From positions 441,501 to 505,500 of the forward strand of contig CANJKZ010000264.1 in assembly GCA_947471745.1 (NCBI GenBank): a stretch of DNA of 64,000 nt. The letters are read 5' to 3'. The notes beneath the pieces were generated by a model. That model was not told the origin of the DNA and ran no database searches. It saw only the letters and a list, made by a program, of their open reading frames with translations. Origin of the DNA: Closterium sp. Naga37s-1 (taxonomy: Eukaryota > Streptophyta > Zygnematophyceae > Desmidiales > Closteriaceae). Both the position numbers and the translations under genes were made by a program. Positions 44,134 to 57,700 of the stretch are shown piece after piece; the first letter of the stretch is position 1; each line of letters begins with the position of its first letter.

Positions 44134-45895
44134 CTAATCATCTTCTTCATAGTACTCGGAAGCTAGTCTGGCACCACTGAGTAGCAGCGAGGGCAGGAAA
44201 AAGGCTGCAGAGATGAGAGCCATGGCCGCAGCAGCTTTGGTGCGAGCACAGAAGGTGTTGAAGGGTGTTGACCCCGTGCAGATGAAGGGACGGCCGGGCA
44301 GACCCTGGTCGTTGAGTGTTGTGATGGCAGCCGTGGCAGCACCGGCACTGAGGGCCATGGATAGTGCAATCTGTGAGGGGGAGGGGGACATGGCATGGAG
44401 TGGGAATGCCTTGGTGCGGGCGCAGAAGGTGTGGAAGGGCGTTGACCCCGTGCAGATGAAGGGAAGGCCGGGCAGGCCCTGATCGTTGAGGGTTGTGATG
44501 GCAGCCGTGGCAGCACCGGCACTGAGGGCCATGGATAGAGCAATCTGTGAGGCGGGAGGGGGACATGGCATGGAGTGGGAATGCCTTGGTGTGGGCGCAG
44601 AAGGTGTTGAAGGGCGTTGACCCCGTGCAGATGAAGGAACGGCCTGGCAGGCCCTGGTCGTTGAGCATGGTCAAGGCAGCCGTGGCAGCTCCAGCACTTA
44701 AAGCCATAGAGAGAGCAATCTGCGGGAAAGGTGTGTGTGGGAAGAGGGGGGTGGGGAGAGGAAACACAGAAAGAGGAATCCTTGGGTGCGAGCACAGAAG
44801 GTGTGGAAGGGCGTTGACCCCGTGCAGATGAAGGGACGGCCGGCAGGCCTTGGTCGTTAAGAGTTGTGATGGCAGCCGTGGCAGCACCGGCACTCAGGGC
44901 CATGGATTGAGCAATCTGTGGGAGGTGTGTGTGAAGAGGGATCAAGGAGTACTAGTGGGTGTCAAGGGATGGCCTGGCAGGCCCTGGTCGTTAAGAGTTG
45001 TGAGGGCAGCAGTGGCAGCACCGGCACTCAGGGCCATAGAAAGAGCAATCTGCAATAGAATGGTAAGGGGGGTTGCAAGTGGGTGGAATGGGTACGAGTG
45101 CAAGTGGGTGTGAAGGGGCGGCCTGGCAAGCCCTGGTCGTTGAGGGTGGTGAGGGCAGCAGTGGCTGCGCAGGCACTCAGGGCCACAGAGTGGCATAGGG
45201 CTAGGCAGTCACATGTCAGGAATGTGGAGAGGGAATGGCAGCGGTGCCAGCAGCAGGAGAGGGCCTTATGGGTGGGAAATGGTTGGAGCACCAGCACAGG
45301 GGCATGTTGAAACAGAAAGGAGGTAAGGTGGCAGTGTGGCATAGAGGGGGCCCGATGGATGGGAGAGGGAGTTTTAGAGAAGTGGAAAATTATTAACGGT
45401 TATGGTTCACCGCTGCCTGTGTCTAGGGAACAATAGAAGAGGAGGCGGGGAGGGTGAGGGTAAAGCAACTGGTGGGACACTCAGGCCAGCAGGAGCACAT
45501 GAAGCAGGAGGGGGTGCTGGAAGCTAGAAGGTCATGTTGGCAGCTAGAAGTTTTATATGCTGAAAGCTGGTGTAGCTTACAAAGTCACCAATCACAATGG
45601 CCCAGAGCAGAGCCGTTGAGTGAAGCAGCTTCCCAGAAGCTGCCAAGAAGCAGTCCAGAAGCAGCATCAGCAGCGCCCAGAATCCCGCTATAACCGTCCC
45701 TGCTATAAGAAACGAGAAGGCGTGCCAGTTGGAGAACCACAGCAGCCCTGCCCCTGCGCGGATCATCACAGGGAAGGCGGAAACAGCAGCTGCTAGCTGC
45801 AGGAAGCGCAGCAGAGGGTTCAGCCACTGGGCGGCTTTTCGTGGACGTTTGTTGCGGAAACCGGATGGCTCCGGTCGGCCTGCTTGCGTCTCCAT
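44134..45895 (-). CDS. CASP-like membrane protein (CASPL5-type)
   Basis: Four-span MARVEL-related membrane scaffold; in vascular plants CASPs organise Casparian strips, while algal members have unknown roles. Exons 45895-45581 and 44370-44134; 552 nt, 183 residues. Spans: LLRFLQLAAAVSAFPVMI with following Arg; HAFSFLIAGTVIAGFWALLM; TALLWAIVIGDF joined to IALSMALSAGAATAAI, with the conserved TM3 Asp; MALISAAFFLPSLLLSGA. The loop ICTGSTPFNTFCARTK has paired cysteines. The exon junction GDF/IAL matches the equivalent junction in the paralogue at 46914. Five partial copies of exon 2 lie in the intron. The acidic C-terminus SEYYEEDD is cytosolic. Confidence 0.87.
44390..45195 (-). repeat. Five upstream partial copies of the CASP-like exon 2
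   Basis: IALSMALSAGAATAA-type copies start near 44547, 44719, 44917, 45050 and 45190 (minus strand), all upstream of the intact exon at 44370. Those nearest the intact exon keep the loop to FCARTK; farther ones are shorter or frame-shifted. The first four keep a CAG/ATTGC-type acceptor. Confidence 0.9.
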
Positions 45896-46913
45896 GCTGA
45901 GTGTTTGGGAGGGCAGGCTTTGAATGATGCGAGTGAGGGACCTTGAGGTTTGTTGAGGCTGGTTTCAGGAGAGCTAAGAGTGAAGCAGGTTAGGGACGTT
46001 GGAAGAATCAGCTGCAGAGCAGGTGAAAGGTAGCTTGGATGTTTTGATCTAGCACAGGCTGCAGTGCGGAGGGAGGAGTGGTGTTGTGTCAGGCTGTCGT
46101 AGAAGCTAGGGAGAACAAGCTAGTCAGGGAGGCTGGGAAGCAGACAAAGCTAGTGACGATGGGAATTCTGGCCGCCAGAGAGAAAGAAACGCCAGTAGTG
46201 GTTGTGGTGTGAAACCACATTGGCAGGCGGTTGGGAAAGAGGGAGGTGAGGTGGAGAACGGAGCGCAAGGATATAGTGCGCATGCACAGACTAGGGAAAA
46301 AAATGTTGCTGGCAGGAGCGCCAATTTTGAAGCGACGAGGCGCGAATTCGAAAGCTACACTTCGTAACTCTCACAAGGGGAATTGAGCGCGCTCGCGATG
46401 CCTACCTTGCTACGTTACACGTGTACTTCGCGCACGAGACGAGCAGCTGTCATTGGGTTAGGGCTGTGTTGTGGGATTCGCGAACTGCTTCCGAGAGATA
46501 TCGCGAGTAGAAGCATTTTCACGTCAGCCTGAACCAGCTGTTTGAGCATCATGAGGGGGCTTGCATGACATTTGGTTTGGTAAATGAAGAATCGGTTGGG
46601 ATGGGTTTGAGGGTGTATTCGATGACATTTTTCAGGCATCGGCGATAAAACTTCAGTTGCGGTGCGAGCAACTCCACATTTCTGGACATCTGGTTTCCTC
46701 GTCTCTCGTTGTTATGTTTGGAGCACAGGCAGGCAGCCCTCTCACCCCCTCCTCTAGTCGTCAGTGGCTTCGCCATTTTTTTCCGCTTAGCTCCTCAGCA
46801 CCCGACGAACAGCAATTACCTTACCTTCTTGTTCAGGCATAAGAGAGTTCTACTGACGGGAAAATCGCCGGTGGCATTTTTTAGTTGATAGTCATTTTCA
46901 GAATTTTGCAAAG
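45896..46913. other. Divergent promoter region of the CASP-like pair
   Basis: 1 kb between two divergent CASP-like genes. No coding sequence or clear promoter motif was found; it may serve both genes. Confidence 0.55.
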
Positions 46914-48044
46914 ATGGTGCCAGAAGGAGAGAGACCGGCACCAACAGGGGAAGCAGCAGCGACAGGCGATAAACAGGTGGACACGAAGGGGAGATCTCCT
47001 GACCAATATGTGTCGATTTTATTAAGGTCTATCTCCTCCTCACACAAAATCATTTTCACCATCATCACGTATCAGTTTTGATAGGTCCAGACTTTTTATT
47101 ATCCCCCGAATATTTGTTGCTTTTTGAAGCCGTTCAGTATCAGTACCATCAGCAGTGCATGGCATACAGCTGATTACGATTCTACCTTTAATGCTTTCTG
47201 TGCAGACTTCTTCAGCTGGCGTCATCAGTCATATCCTTTGTGGTGCTGCTTAAAGCAGGCCACCTTGACCTCACCTTCCGAGTAAACATACATCCTAATA
47301 GCCCTAACTGGTTTTTTGTACCATATCTGCCCTCCTGGATATCAGTGCATGGGAGCTCAAAGCAGGCCTTCAGAGTAGACGTCGTTCTCTGTAGCCCCAC
47401 CTGCACTTCTCTCTATACGTGTAGTTCTTCTGGGCCCCTTCCTATGCCACTGCAGCATTCAATTCTATTCATAGGACTGTCTCACTACCGTATTCACTTT
47501 ACGATCTAACTCTGCTTAATGTTTTTCTCCGTCTCTTGTACCGCTCTGGCAGAGGTACCAGGCCTTTCGTTACCTGCTGGCAGGCATGGTCATAACAGCT
47601 GCTTGGTCCCTCCTCATGCTGCTGATAGAGCTGCTCCAACTTGCCATGGGTCGCAAACTCCGGTCCCTGATTTGGCGAGCTCTTGTCTATCTCATGGACA
47701 TTGTGCGTTCCATTCTGTATTGCCCTGTACTTACCTTGATGCCAGTCTGTTTTTCTTGTCATTCTAATGTTATTTGCCATCTTGGATTGTTGTTGCCTGC
47801 CCTGGTGCAGCTTATGGCCTTGGTTGCCCTCAGTGCGGGAGCTGGTGCTGCAGCTGTTACCACATTCAATGACAGGGGAATAGTGTTGTTCAACTATGCT
47901 CCATGTGTTGGACCATCACCTTATTCTAGGTTTTGTTCAAGAACCAAGGCCAGCACAGCATTTGCATTCATCACATTCTTCTTCTTCCTTCCTCATATAT
48001 TGCTGTCTGCCATCTCCTATTTCATTCGGTTCTTTGAGGGTTAG
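46914..48044 (+). CDS. CASP-like membrane protein, paralogue
   Basis: Four-span CASP-like protein divergent from the one at 44134. Exons 46914-47026, 47206-47281, 47553-47702, 47811-48044; 573 nt, 190 residues. The first junction yields ILLRLLQLASSVISFVVLLK, aligned with LLRFLQLAAAVSAF of the neighbour. Then RYQAFRYLLAGMVITAAWSL, WRALVYLMDI joined to LMALVALSAGAGAAAV (TM3 Asp conserved), the loop APCVGPSPYSRFCSRTK and FITFFFFLPHILLSAI. The last junction is in the same place as in the neighbour, but two extra introns split the N-terminal half, so one gene lost or the other gained them. No partial exon copies here. Confidence 0.88.
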
Positions 48045-48709
48045 GGGGAATGATGTAATTGCTATGCTTGATTGAATAAAGTGTAGGATGTCTGTGGATT
48101 TTGCTTTAGCTGTGGTGTGAGGTGTGGTGTGGTGTTGAAATTTGGAGATGCAAGTGTCGCTCCCTGTCATCATGCGTTCTTTGGGTATCGCCGGCTTCAG
48201 TTCGGTTGGAACTACCTGAAACCATCTCTACAATCGGACGGCCTCAAACGACTGACACCCTAGAGAATCCGCGCGCGCTTTTTTAGAAAACAGTCATCCA
48301 ATTACTGACGGAAGGCGTCAGAAGTTCGGAAAAACTCGTAATCCGTTTAAATACGCGTTACTGTGTTCGGAACATTCTTGAACGTTAGCGTTTGTATGTA
48401 TGGCAGCTTCGATATTGCCTCGGTTTTGCTCTTCCCTCCTTCGGAACTTCCGAGCGTGTTTTTGATCAGGCATCTCTCTCGAGCTTTCTTTTTCCATGCA
48501 GCACCTAACACCAGTCAGCAGCACTCGAATCAGTCTTCACTAGCAAAGAGATTTAGTATTGTGCAAGGTAGTCACTAGCATTTCCGAAACGGTTGACCGT
48601 TGCTGGCACCTAAATTAGGCCACGTCACCATTTCGTACTCTCAGTTCCGCATTTTCCTGCTGCCTGAACTTTATTGTCTTACCTTAGCTCCTAAGATCGC
48701 ATTTGCGTA
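48045..48709. other. Intergenic region upstream of transportin
   Basis: After the AATAAA there is no recognisable coding sequence; the transportin promoter must lie here. No TATA box was seen near 48650. Confidence 0.55.
48075..48080 (+). terminator. Candidate polyadenylation signal of the CASP-like paralogue
   Basis: AATAAA 31 bp after the stop codon, a normal distance and sequence for a plant-type 3' end. Confidence 0.6.
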
Positions 48710-51700
48710 ATGGCGGAAGCAGCGGCAGCATGGCAGCCGTCGGAGCAGGGAGCGAACGAGATCTGCACGCTGCTGCACGAATACCTTAAACCAGGGGTCG
48801 ATCAGGCGCGAATCTTCCAGGAACTACAGCGATGCAGCCAATTCCCAGATTTCAACAACTACCTTGCGTTCCTTCTGTGCAAGGGAGAGGTGTGCATCCG
48901 TCATTTTCCGCTTTTTTAAGGAGACGATAGATTCCTATGTTTCAGCGACTGCCTCGCATTCCCTTTCGTGGTAGGGAAGTTGCGAAGTTGCCGTCCGGTG
49001 AATGATGGAAAACAATTAAAAAACTAAAAAGTATATTCGCGACGCGACTATGTTTGGTTTCTGTTTACTATCCTATATGTCTAGTTCGAGTAACTCTCAA
49101 TGCTTCAGGCCCAGCGTGTTACTTCGTACGCGAGGTTTCGAAGCAGTCTTTAGTCTCACGGAAGCTAATCGAGCATTAAGGATCTAGTCAATCAATCGTC
49201 AAGGTTCGGTGAATGTAGTGTAAGGTGTTGGGGATTTGTTAGAATTAGCACCAAGGTTTAGTTGTCGATCAAAGGTGGATCATCGTTCAGAATCCTCTAA
49301 GATTGACCGTTTGAACCCCCGATGCCGAGGCTGATGTCGTTTGGTTGTATCGCGATCCATATAATTAGTTACGCGATCCGACTGATCCTTACAAGAATCG
49401 ATTGACTGATTTTAACGCGATCCACGGTCTTGAAGCGTCAGTCTGTGCTTATTGCTCACGCGCCGATCGCTTGGCTGCTCGCGATCCCTGTGTGCTTACT
49501 GATTTGCTTCCCATGGTTCTGATCGTTGCTCATGTTACTCCTTTATCACCCCTTCTTACTTAATGACCGTTCTCGTAGTCCCAGGGTACTTTGCTTAGTC
49601 GTTTGTTTGCATCTGAAATTTCTACCTTTCCTCTTCCCCCCCCCAACCCCTCCATCCCCTCCCTCCCCTCCCCCGCTCTCCTCCCTTCCCCTTCTCTCCA
49701 TCCTCCCCTGCAGAACCAACCTGTGGAGGTTCGTCAGAGCGCGGGTCTTCTCCTGAAAAACAACCTGAGAACCGGCTACGAGAACCTGAACCCTGCCTAT
49801 CTGGCCTACATCAAAGCGCTCCTGCTGCCGTGCATAGGCCTTCCGGACCACCAGCTACGCGGTACAGTGGGCACCGTTATATCGTGCATTGTGGAGCAGC
49901 AGGGCGGGCTGCATGCGTGGACGGATCTGCTGCAAGTGATGCTGCAATGTTTGGATTCGAACGATTTCAGCCACATGGAAGGGGCCCTCGATGCCCTTTT
50001 TAAGGTCGGTTAATGAGTCTGCTTGTATCGAGTCCAGAGTTTGGGCCACGTCGGACCTGCTGCAAGTGATGTTGCAGTGTTTGGATTCGAACGATTTCAG
50101 CCACATGGAAGGGGCCCTGAATGCTCTGTTTAAGGTGTATTAACGGGTGTGCTTGTAACGAGTCCGGGGGTTGGTTCTAGTCCGAAGGTGCTGCAAGGGA
50201 TGCTGGAGTGACTTGACTCGAACGAATTTGGCCTCCCTCGTATACCCTTTCTCCCTCTCCCCCTGCCACTCCCCCTTCCCGCTCCCCTCACCCCCCACAC
50301 CCCCCTTCCCCCCCGCACACTCCCTCCCTTCCCCCCACCTCAACCCCACCCGTTCTTTCCAGATGAGCCGCTGCAGGACATGCCGCTGCTTCTGGACAGG
50401 GACATCCCTGGTCTGGCGGAACGCCCCATCACCGGGTTCCTGCGTCCTGCTCCCCTCGTGTCCCACTGTCTGCTTCGTCAATACCCCCTCAGATGAGCGG
50501 GGACATGCCTCTGCAGCTTGACAGGGACATCCCCGCTCTGGCGGAACGCCCCATCATCGGGTTCCTGCCTCCTGCTCCACTCATACCCCCGCCTCGAAAC
50601 CCCCTACTTTCGCCCCCAACCCATCTCCAACTCACTCCACCCCTCTCCACCCCTCAGATGAGCGAGGACATGCCGCTGCAGCTTGACAGGGACATCCCCG
50701 GGCTGGCAGAGCGCCCCATCACCGTCTTCCTGCCCCGCCTACTGCAGCAATTCGCCTCGCCGCACGCCAGCTTGAGAAAGATGGCGCTGGGGAGTGTGAA
50801 CCAGTTCATCTTGCACATGCCCAGGGTAGGTGCTGGGAGGGGTGGGTGGGGTGGGTATTGGGAGGGGTGGGATAGTGCTATTACAGGATGGGATCTGGGA
50901 TTCCTGCTGCGCCTGCTGCAGCAATTCGCCTCGCCGCACGCCAGCCTGAGGAAAATGGCGCTGGGAAGCGTGAACCAGTTCATTCTGCACATGCCCAGGG
51001 TAAGAGGTGTTTGGGGTGGGGTTAGGCAGTGCACGCTTGCACATGTACAGGGTGGGGTTTGGGAGCTCAGTGCCATAACGCGTCTGCTGCAGTCTTTGCC
51101 TCGCCGCACGCCAGCTTGAGAAAGATGGCGCTGGGGAGTGTGAACCAGTTCATTCTGCACATGCCCAGGGTAAGAGGTGTTTGGAGGTAGACAGTGGGTG
51201 GGTTTTGGGGAGGGCAATGCGCATGTAGCGCGTCTGCTGCAGCAAGTCGCCTCGCCGCACGCCAGCCTGAGGAAAATAGCGCTGGGGAGTGTGAACCAGT
51301 TCATTCTGCACATGCCCAGGGTGGGTGCTGGGAGGGGTGGGAGTGTGTAGCACAGGACATGCCAAGGGTTGGTTGGTGCTGTTTGGAAATGCTCAGATTC
51401 GCCGCACGCCAGCTTGAGGAAAGTGGCGCTGGGGAGGGGAGTGTGAACCAGTTTATTCTGCACATGCCAAGGGTAGGTGTTGGGGAGGACTGGGTGGTTC
51501 ACAGCACATGCACAGGGTGAGTGAGCTGCACTCGCCTCCTCCTTCCTACGCATCTTGTTCTTCTGCTATATTTTCTGGGATTGGAAGGATTTTGGGGAGC
51601 CTTGGAATCACCCCTACCTCCGCTCCGCTTCTCCCTCTATCCTCCCTCCACCCCACCCCTTTTCAAAGTCCGTTTTGGGGCGCCTTGGAAAACAGACTCC

Positions 51701-54700
51701 TCCCTCCCCTCCTCACGCATCCGCCACACCTTCAGGTGCTGCTGGTCAATATGGACAGCTATCTGCAGGGCCTCTTTGCTCTCAGATCCGACCCCTTCCC
51801 GGAAGCTCCTCAAAAACAAACTCCTCCTGCCGCCTATTCCCCCTCCTCCACCCGCGGTCCACCTCCAATTTCCCCACTGCCAGGTGCTGCTTGTGAACAT
51901 GGACAGCTACCTGCAGGGCCTTTTCGCTCTCGGATCCAACCCCATCCCGGAAACCCGATTTGACGCCCCTCAATGACAAACTCCTCCTTCCACCCACCTC
52001 TCCCTCTCCAAACCCCATGACCCCCCCGCACTGCCAGGTGCTGCTAGTGAACATGGACAGCTATCTGCAGGGCCTCTTTGCTCTCGGATCCGACCCCATC
52101 CCAGAAGTCCGCAGGCTGGTGAGTCCCTAGCACCAGCACTGTTCTCAGCAATGACCCTCCCCCACCAGCGATGACACCCCCCCCCCCCTCCCCAGCGATG
52201 ACGCCCTTCCAGCAATGACCCCCCCCCCCCCTCCCCCCCCCCCCCCCAGCGATGACCCCCCCCAGCAATGAACCCCCTCCCCTTCTTCCCCCCCCCCTCC
52301 CCCCCTCCCCCCCTCCCCCAAGCAATGAACCGCCACCCCTCTCAGCAATGAACCCCCCTCCCAGCAATGAGCACAGCACAGGCACCTACAGGAAACTTCT
52401 AGTTTCTTTCGTCTGTGACTTGTTCTGTTTTTAATGCCCCTGTCTTGTGCTGTTTCTGACGCCCCTGTTTTTGAATATTGTGTTTAGATTGTTGCCCCTG
52501 GTGAGAGTCCTCGTCAGTGCTCGCTCCCCTCCTTTTCTCACCACCTCTGTCTGTCCTCTTCCCGTGCTGAAACTCGAGATCTGCTGGCAAAATCCGGTCT
52601 TACCATGCATGTCCATATCCTGTCACCTGTGTATCCTGTGGCTGGTTGTGTGTGACTGCAGGTGTGCTCAGCTGTGGTCCAGCTTATCGAGTTGCAACCT
52701 TCCTTCCTCCTGGTAAGCTAAGCACCTTGCTTCTTAAGCAGCTTCCCGCTTAAGCACCCTCTGTCTTAGGCACCTTCCACTGAGTAAGCACGCCTTACCT
52801 CCCTAATCCCCCCTCCTCCATGCTGACCTGTCTCCTCCAGCTGCACATGCGCAATTTGATAGAGCTCATGCTCGCATCCTTTTATTCCCCCAATCTCCTC
52901 CTCTTACCCCACCCTCTCCCCCCTCTTCCTTCTCCCTCTTCCTTTGGTCCAACCCCCTCCCCACCAGCCACGTGTGCACAATGTGATCGAATTCATGCTT
53001 GCATCCTCGTGAGATGCTGACCCAATTTTCCTCCCTTTTCTCTGCTCTTACCCCCCCTTCGCCCCCACCCCCGTCCTCACGTCTCTACCCCCCAGCCGCA
53101 CATGCGCAATGTGATAGAGTACATGCTCGCTTCCACATGAGACGCTTGTCCATCCGTCCCATTCTCCCCTTTCGCTCCTCTTACCCCCCACCCCCTCCAC
53201 TCTATCCAGCCGCACAAGCGCAATGTGATAAGAGTACATGCTAGCTAGCTTCCACGCGAGACTCTGACCCCGATGTGGCTCTGGATGGAAGCGTTTGAGT
53301 TTCCGAGGAAATCAACCCACGTATTCCCCTCCCCCCTCACCCTCCCTTCCCCTTGCCCCTCACCCTCCCTTCCCCTCCCCCCTCACCCTCCCTTCCCCTT
53401 GCCCCAACCGCACATGCGCAATGTGATAAGAGTACATGTTGGCTTCCACACGAGACGCAGAGGCATCTATCCATTTGATCTCCCCATCCTCTCCCCTCTC
53501 TTCCCTCCTCCCCAACCACCTCAACACCCCCTCACCCCAGCCGCACATGCGCAATGTGATAGAGTACATGCTCGCATCCACACGCGATTCTGACCCCGAT
53601 GTGGCTCTGGAGGCGTGCGAGTTCTGGTCCGCCTACTGTGAGAACAACCAGTCGCCCGAGATGCTACGGGAGTTCCTGCCCCAGCTTGTGACGGTACAGG
53701 CTTGCAGCTTCTCTCTCCCTGTTTGTCCCCATTCCTCACACACGCGTCCACCCCTCGTCACTCGTTTCTGACCTTTTTCTCAAAACCATCTCTTTCTTTC
53801 CACCCACCCATCGCCCCAATCGGTGCGAATTTGAACCAGACTCTTCTGACACAACCTGTACAAGCAGACGTTTCCGAAGTCATTTGAAACTCCCTCTTTC
53901 TTCCCCTCCTGCCTTGCTTCCAAACCGGCCTGCCTGCTTCATGTGAATGTGAACCAGGTTCTCCTGACAAACATGGTGTATGCAGATGATGACGACGCAG
54001 TCATCGATGCTGAGGTGCGATATGTGCATACACGGGCTCATGCATGGGTTCATGCATGGGGAGTCTTGCATGGGAGTCTTGCATGCGGTGATGCATAGGG
54101 TGCATGGGGATAAAATGCATGGGAGCGTTCATGGGATATGTTTCATGGGTGCATGGGATGTGATAATGGAATTCTTCGCAAAATGGCCCACACCACACTC
54201 ACTCCTATTTCCGCTTGATGCCGGATCGGAGCCGTTTTTTTTTAGCTTGTGCAGGGTTACTTGCTTGCATGCATGCGTGCACACTGCTTGTGAATGAGAG
54301 GTTGAGTCGACCGAATTTAACATCCGATCTTGCCATGTGACCCCTATGTTTTTTGTCACTCTGCCGCTGTGCCCCTCGCAGGATGAAGGAGACGCACCCG
54401 ATTCTGATCAGGTGAGGACCACTTTCCCTTTGGTGACCTCGTTTCCTCTGGGTGGGTTAGTTGATAGCCCTTATTTTTTTTTTTCGAATTTCTCAATAAT
54501 GGATTATGGGTCTATTTAGAATATAGGATACACCCTAATTTCGATCAGGCAAGGAGGGCCACGTCTTCCTTTTTTCGCCTCATCTTTCACTCCTTTCCTT
54601 TCCCACTCCCCACGTTTCCTTCTTTTCAATGGGCAGGCTCTGTCCCTTGTTGCTCCTCCCTTGTATTGAAACGTCTCAAGACTCTTCCGCATTCGTCCCT

Positions 54701-57700
54701 GTCTGTTACCCCTCCCAGGATCTCAAGCCGCGATTTCATCAGTCCAGGCTACACGGTGCCAATGGCGAGGTGAGAACGACTTCAATTGACTGCAGACCTT
54801 GCAAAGAAAGACTTAATGGTTGTAGAATTATATTTGGGAGCTTGCCAGAAGCTTCCGAGTTAACCCAAGTGACTTGATTTGTTCCCCTTGCAATGCATCT
54901 CGTTGGCTCACCCCGCCGGCACACTCACGCTTACATACGTACCCCTACCCTCCCTTCTTCACACTTGCCAGGACGCGGAGGAGGACTACGATGAGAGTGC
55001 GAGCACGTGGAATCTGCGCAAGTGCAGTGCAGCAGGGTTGGACATCCTCTCTCACGTCTTTGGGGACGCACTGCTGCCTATCCTCATGCCGCTCATCCAG
55101 GTGTGTTGCGCTTCGAAACCTTCGAGTCCCTCTGAGGCCTCTAAGCCCCACATGATCGCACCTGCTGCTACTGCTACCACACTCGCTCCTTTCCTCCTTC
55201 CCTTCCCTCCCTCCCTCCCTCCCTCCTTCCACCCACTCTCTCCATCCCTCCCCACGGGCCCTCCTCTCCCACCAGACGAATCTTGCAGACCAAAGCGAGG
55301 GCAAGTGGAAGGAGAGAGAAGCTTTGGTGTTGGCCGTGGGGGCCGTGGCGGAGGGCTGCATTGATGGGCTGCTGCTGCCCACGCTGCTGCAGATGATCGC
55401 CCACCTGCTGCTGCTACTGCTACCACACCCACTCCTTCCCCTCTTCCCTCTTTTATTCCTTCCTTCCCTCCTTCCTGTCGCCCTCCCTGCTTCCCTTCCT
55501 TCCCCCTCCCCATTCTCTCCCACCAGACGAATCTTGCAGACCGCAGCGAGGGCAAGTGGAAGGAGAGGGAAGCTTCCGTCCTAGCCGTGGGAGCGGTAGC
55601 TGAAGGATGCATCGATGGGCTGCTGCCCGCGCTGCCGCAGATGATCGCCCACCTGCTGCCTCTCCTGGAAGACTCCGTCCTTCCCTCACTCCTTCACTCC
55701 TTGACTCCTTCCCCCACTGCCTCCCTCGCTCCCCTTCCTGCTTCCCCTCCTCCCCCTCCCCTTCCCCCTCCCCTTCCCCCTCCCCTTCCCCCTCCCCTTC
55801 CCCCTTCCCTTCCCCCACCCCCCACCCTCCAGACGAATCTTGCAGACCGAAGCGAGGGCAAGTGGAAGGAGCGGGAGGCGTCAGTGCTGGCCGTGGGCGC
55901 GGTAGCTGAAGGATGCATCGATGGGCTGCTGCCCGCGCTGCCACAGATGATCGCGCACCTGCTGCCTCTCCTGGAAGACCCGCACCCGCTGGTTCGGAGC
56001 ATCACGTGCTGGACACTGTCTCGCTACTCCAAGTGGATCGCCCGCGCCGTGGATAAGCCCGAGGGGCAGCAGCAGTTCGATGCCGTGCTGACTGGGTTCC
56101 TCGCGCGCATTCTGGACAATAACAAGCGGGTTCAGGAGGCTGCTTGTTCAGCTTTTGCCACACTGGAAGAGGTGAGACTGTGGGAAGGTTGAGGGGATAG
56201 AGCAGAGCAGAGCACAGGCAGGCTCTCACCTGCACGCACCCCCTGAGTTCCTCGTTCGGAGCATCACGTGTTGGACGCTGTCGCGCTACTCCAAGTGGAT
56301 CGCCCGCGCCGTGGATAAGCCCGAGCGGCAGCAGCAGTTTGACGCCGTGCTGACGGGGTTTCTTGCGAGGATTTTGGATAGCAACAAGCGGGTTCAGGAG
56401 GCTGCCTGCTCTGCATTCCCCACACTAGAAGAGGTAAGGGGCTCAAGCGGGTGGCTAGACTAGAGCACAGGAGGGGCTGCTGCCTCTCCTAGAAGACCCG
56501 CACCCGCCCGTGAGGAGCATCAGCTGCTGGACGCTGTCTCACTACTCCAAGTGGATTGCCCGCGCCGTGGATAAGCCCGAGGGGAAGCAGCAGTTTGATG
56601 CAGTTCTGACTGGGTTCCTGGCGAGGATTCTGGATAACAACACGCGGGTTCAGGAGGCTGCTTGCTCGGCGTTTGCCACACTGGAAGAGGTGAGAGGGGG
56701 TGAGGGGAGTCCACAACACGTCTCCTAAAAAACCAACTTTTTTCCCCCTCTAACACCTTCGTGCCCTCTTCCCTTCTCCACCTTTTCACCCCTCACACCC
56801 CCTCCACCTGAGCAGGAGGCGGTGGACGAGTTATCTGATCGCCTGGAGCCCACTCTGCAGCACCTCGTATGGTCAACTCCTCCCTCGTATGCCCCTCTCA
56901 GGCTCAGCACCTCCCTTTCTCCTGAGAACCATCTTCCCCCCCAATATACCCTTCTGTTCCTTCCCACCACCTGAGCAGGAGGCAGTGGACGAGTTGCCGG
57001 ATCGCCTGGAGCCCATTCTTCAGCACCTCTTTCACTGAACCATCTGCCCCTTCCCCCTCTCCTCTTCCCACCTCCTTTCCCCGTCTCCCCCGTCTCTCCG
57101 CCCACTTCTCCCTCCCCCCCCCCGCCAACTGAGCAGGAGGCAGTGGACGAGTTGCCGGAACGCCTGGAGCCCATTCTGCAGCACCTCGCCTTCGCGTTCA
57201 GCAAGTACCAGGTGATTTCAACAGAGCTTCAGGGGTAACATCAGGTGGGTGGCATCAGGATTTTTCAACGGATCAGGTCTTTGCTTCTCGAGACCGTATG
57301 ACTGTGCTCGTCGGAACTGAATATATGGAAGGTTCTTGTAATAGACCATATTGTATGGAACCATGTTCTATGGCTGACGGGAATGTGTTGTATGGGACCC
57401 TCTCTTACTCCTCTCTTACCCCTCTCTTACCCCTCCTTTCCCCTCTCTTACCCCTCGCCTTGTTCACAGCGGCGCAACCTGCGCATTCTGTATGACGCAG
57501 TGGGCACTTTGGCTGACTGTGTGGGGGGTACGCTGCAAGATGTGAGTGACTGTATGGGGAGGGTGGGGCCGCATGGGGGGAGGGGCGGGTGGGGCCGCAT
57601 GGGGGGAGGATGAGGCCGCAAGAGGGGAGGGGAGGGTGGGGTAGCATGGGAGGGGGGGGGGGGGTAGAGGATGAGGCCGCAAGAGGGGAGGGGAGGGTGG

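Noticed and set aside
52140-52370. Gly-rich minus-strand frames near poly-C runs
   Set aside because: They come from C-rich intronic low-complexity sequence in transportin.
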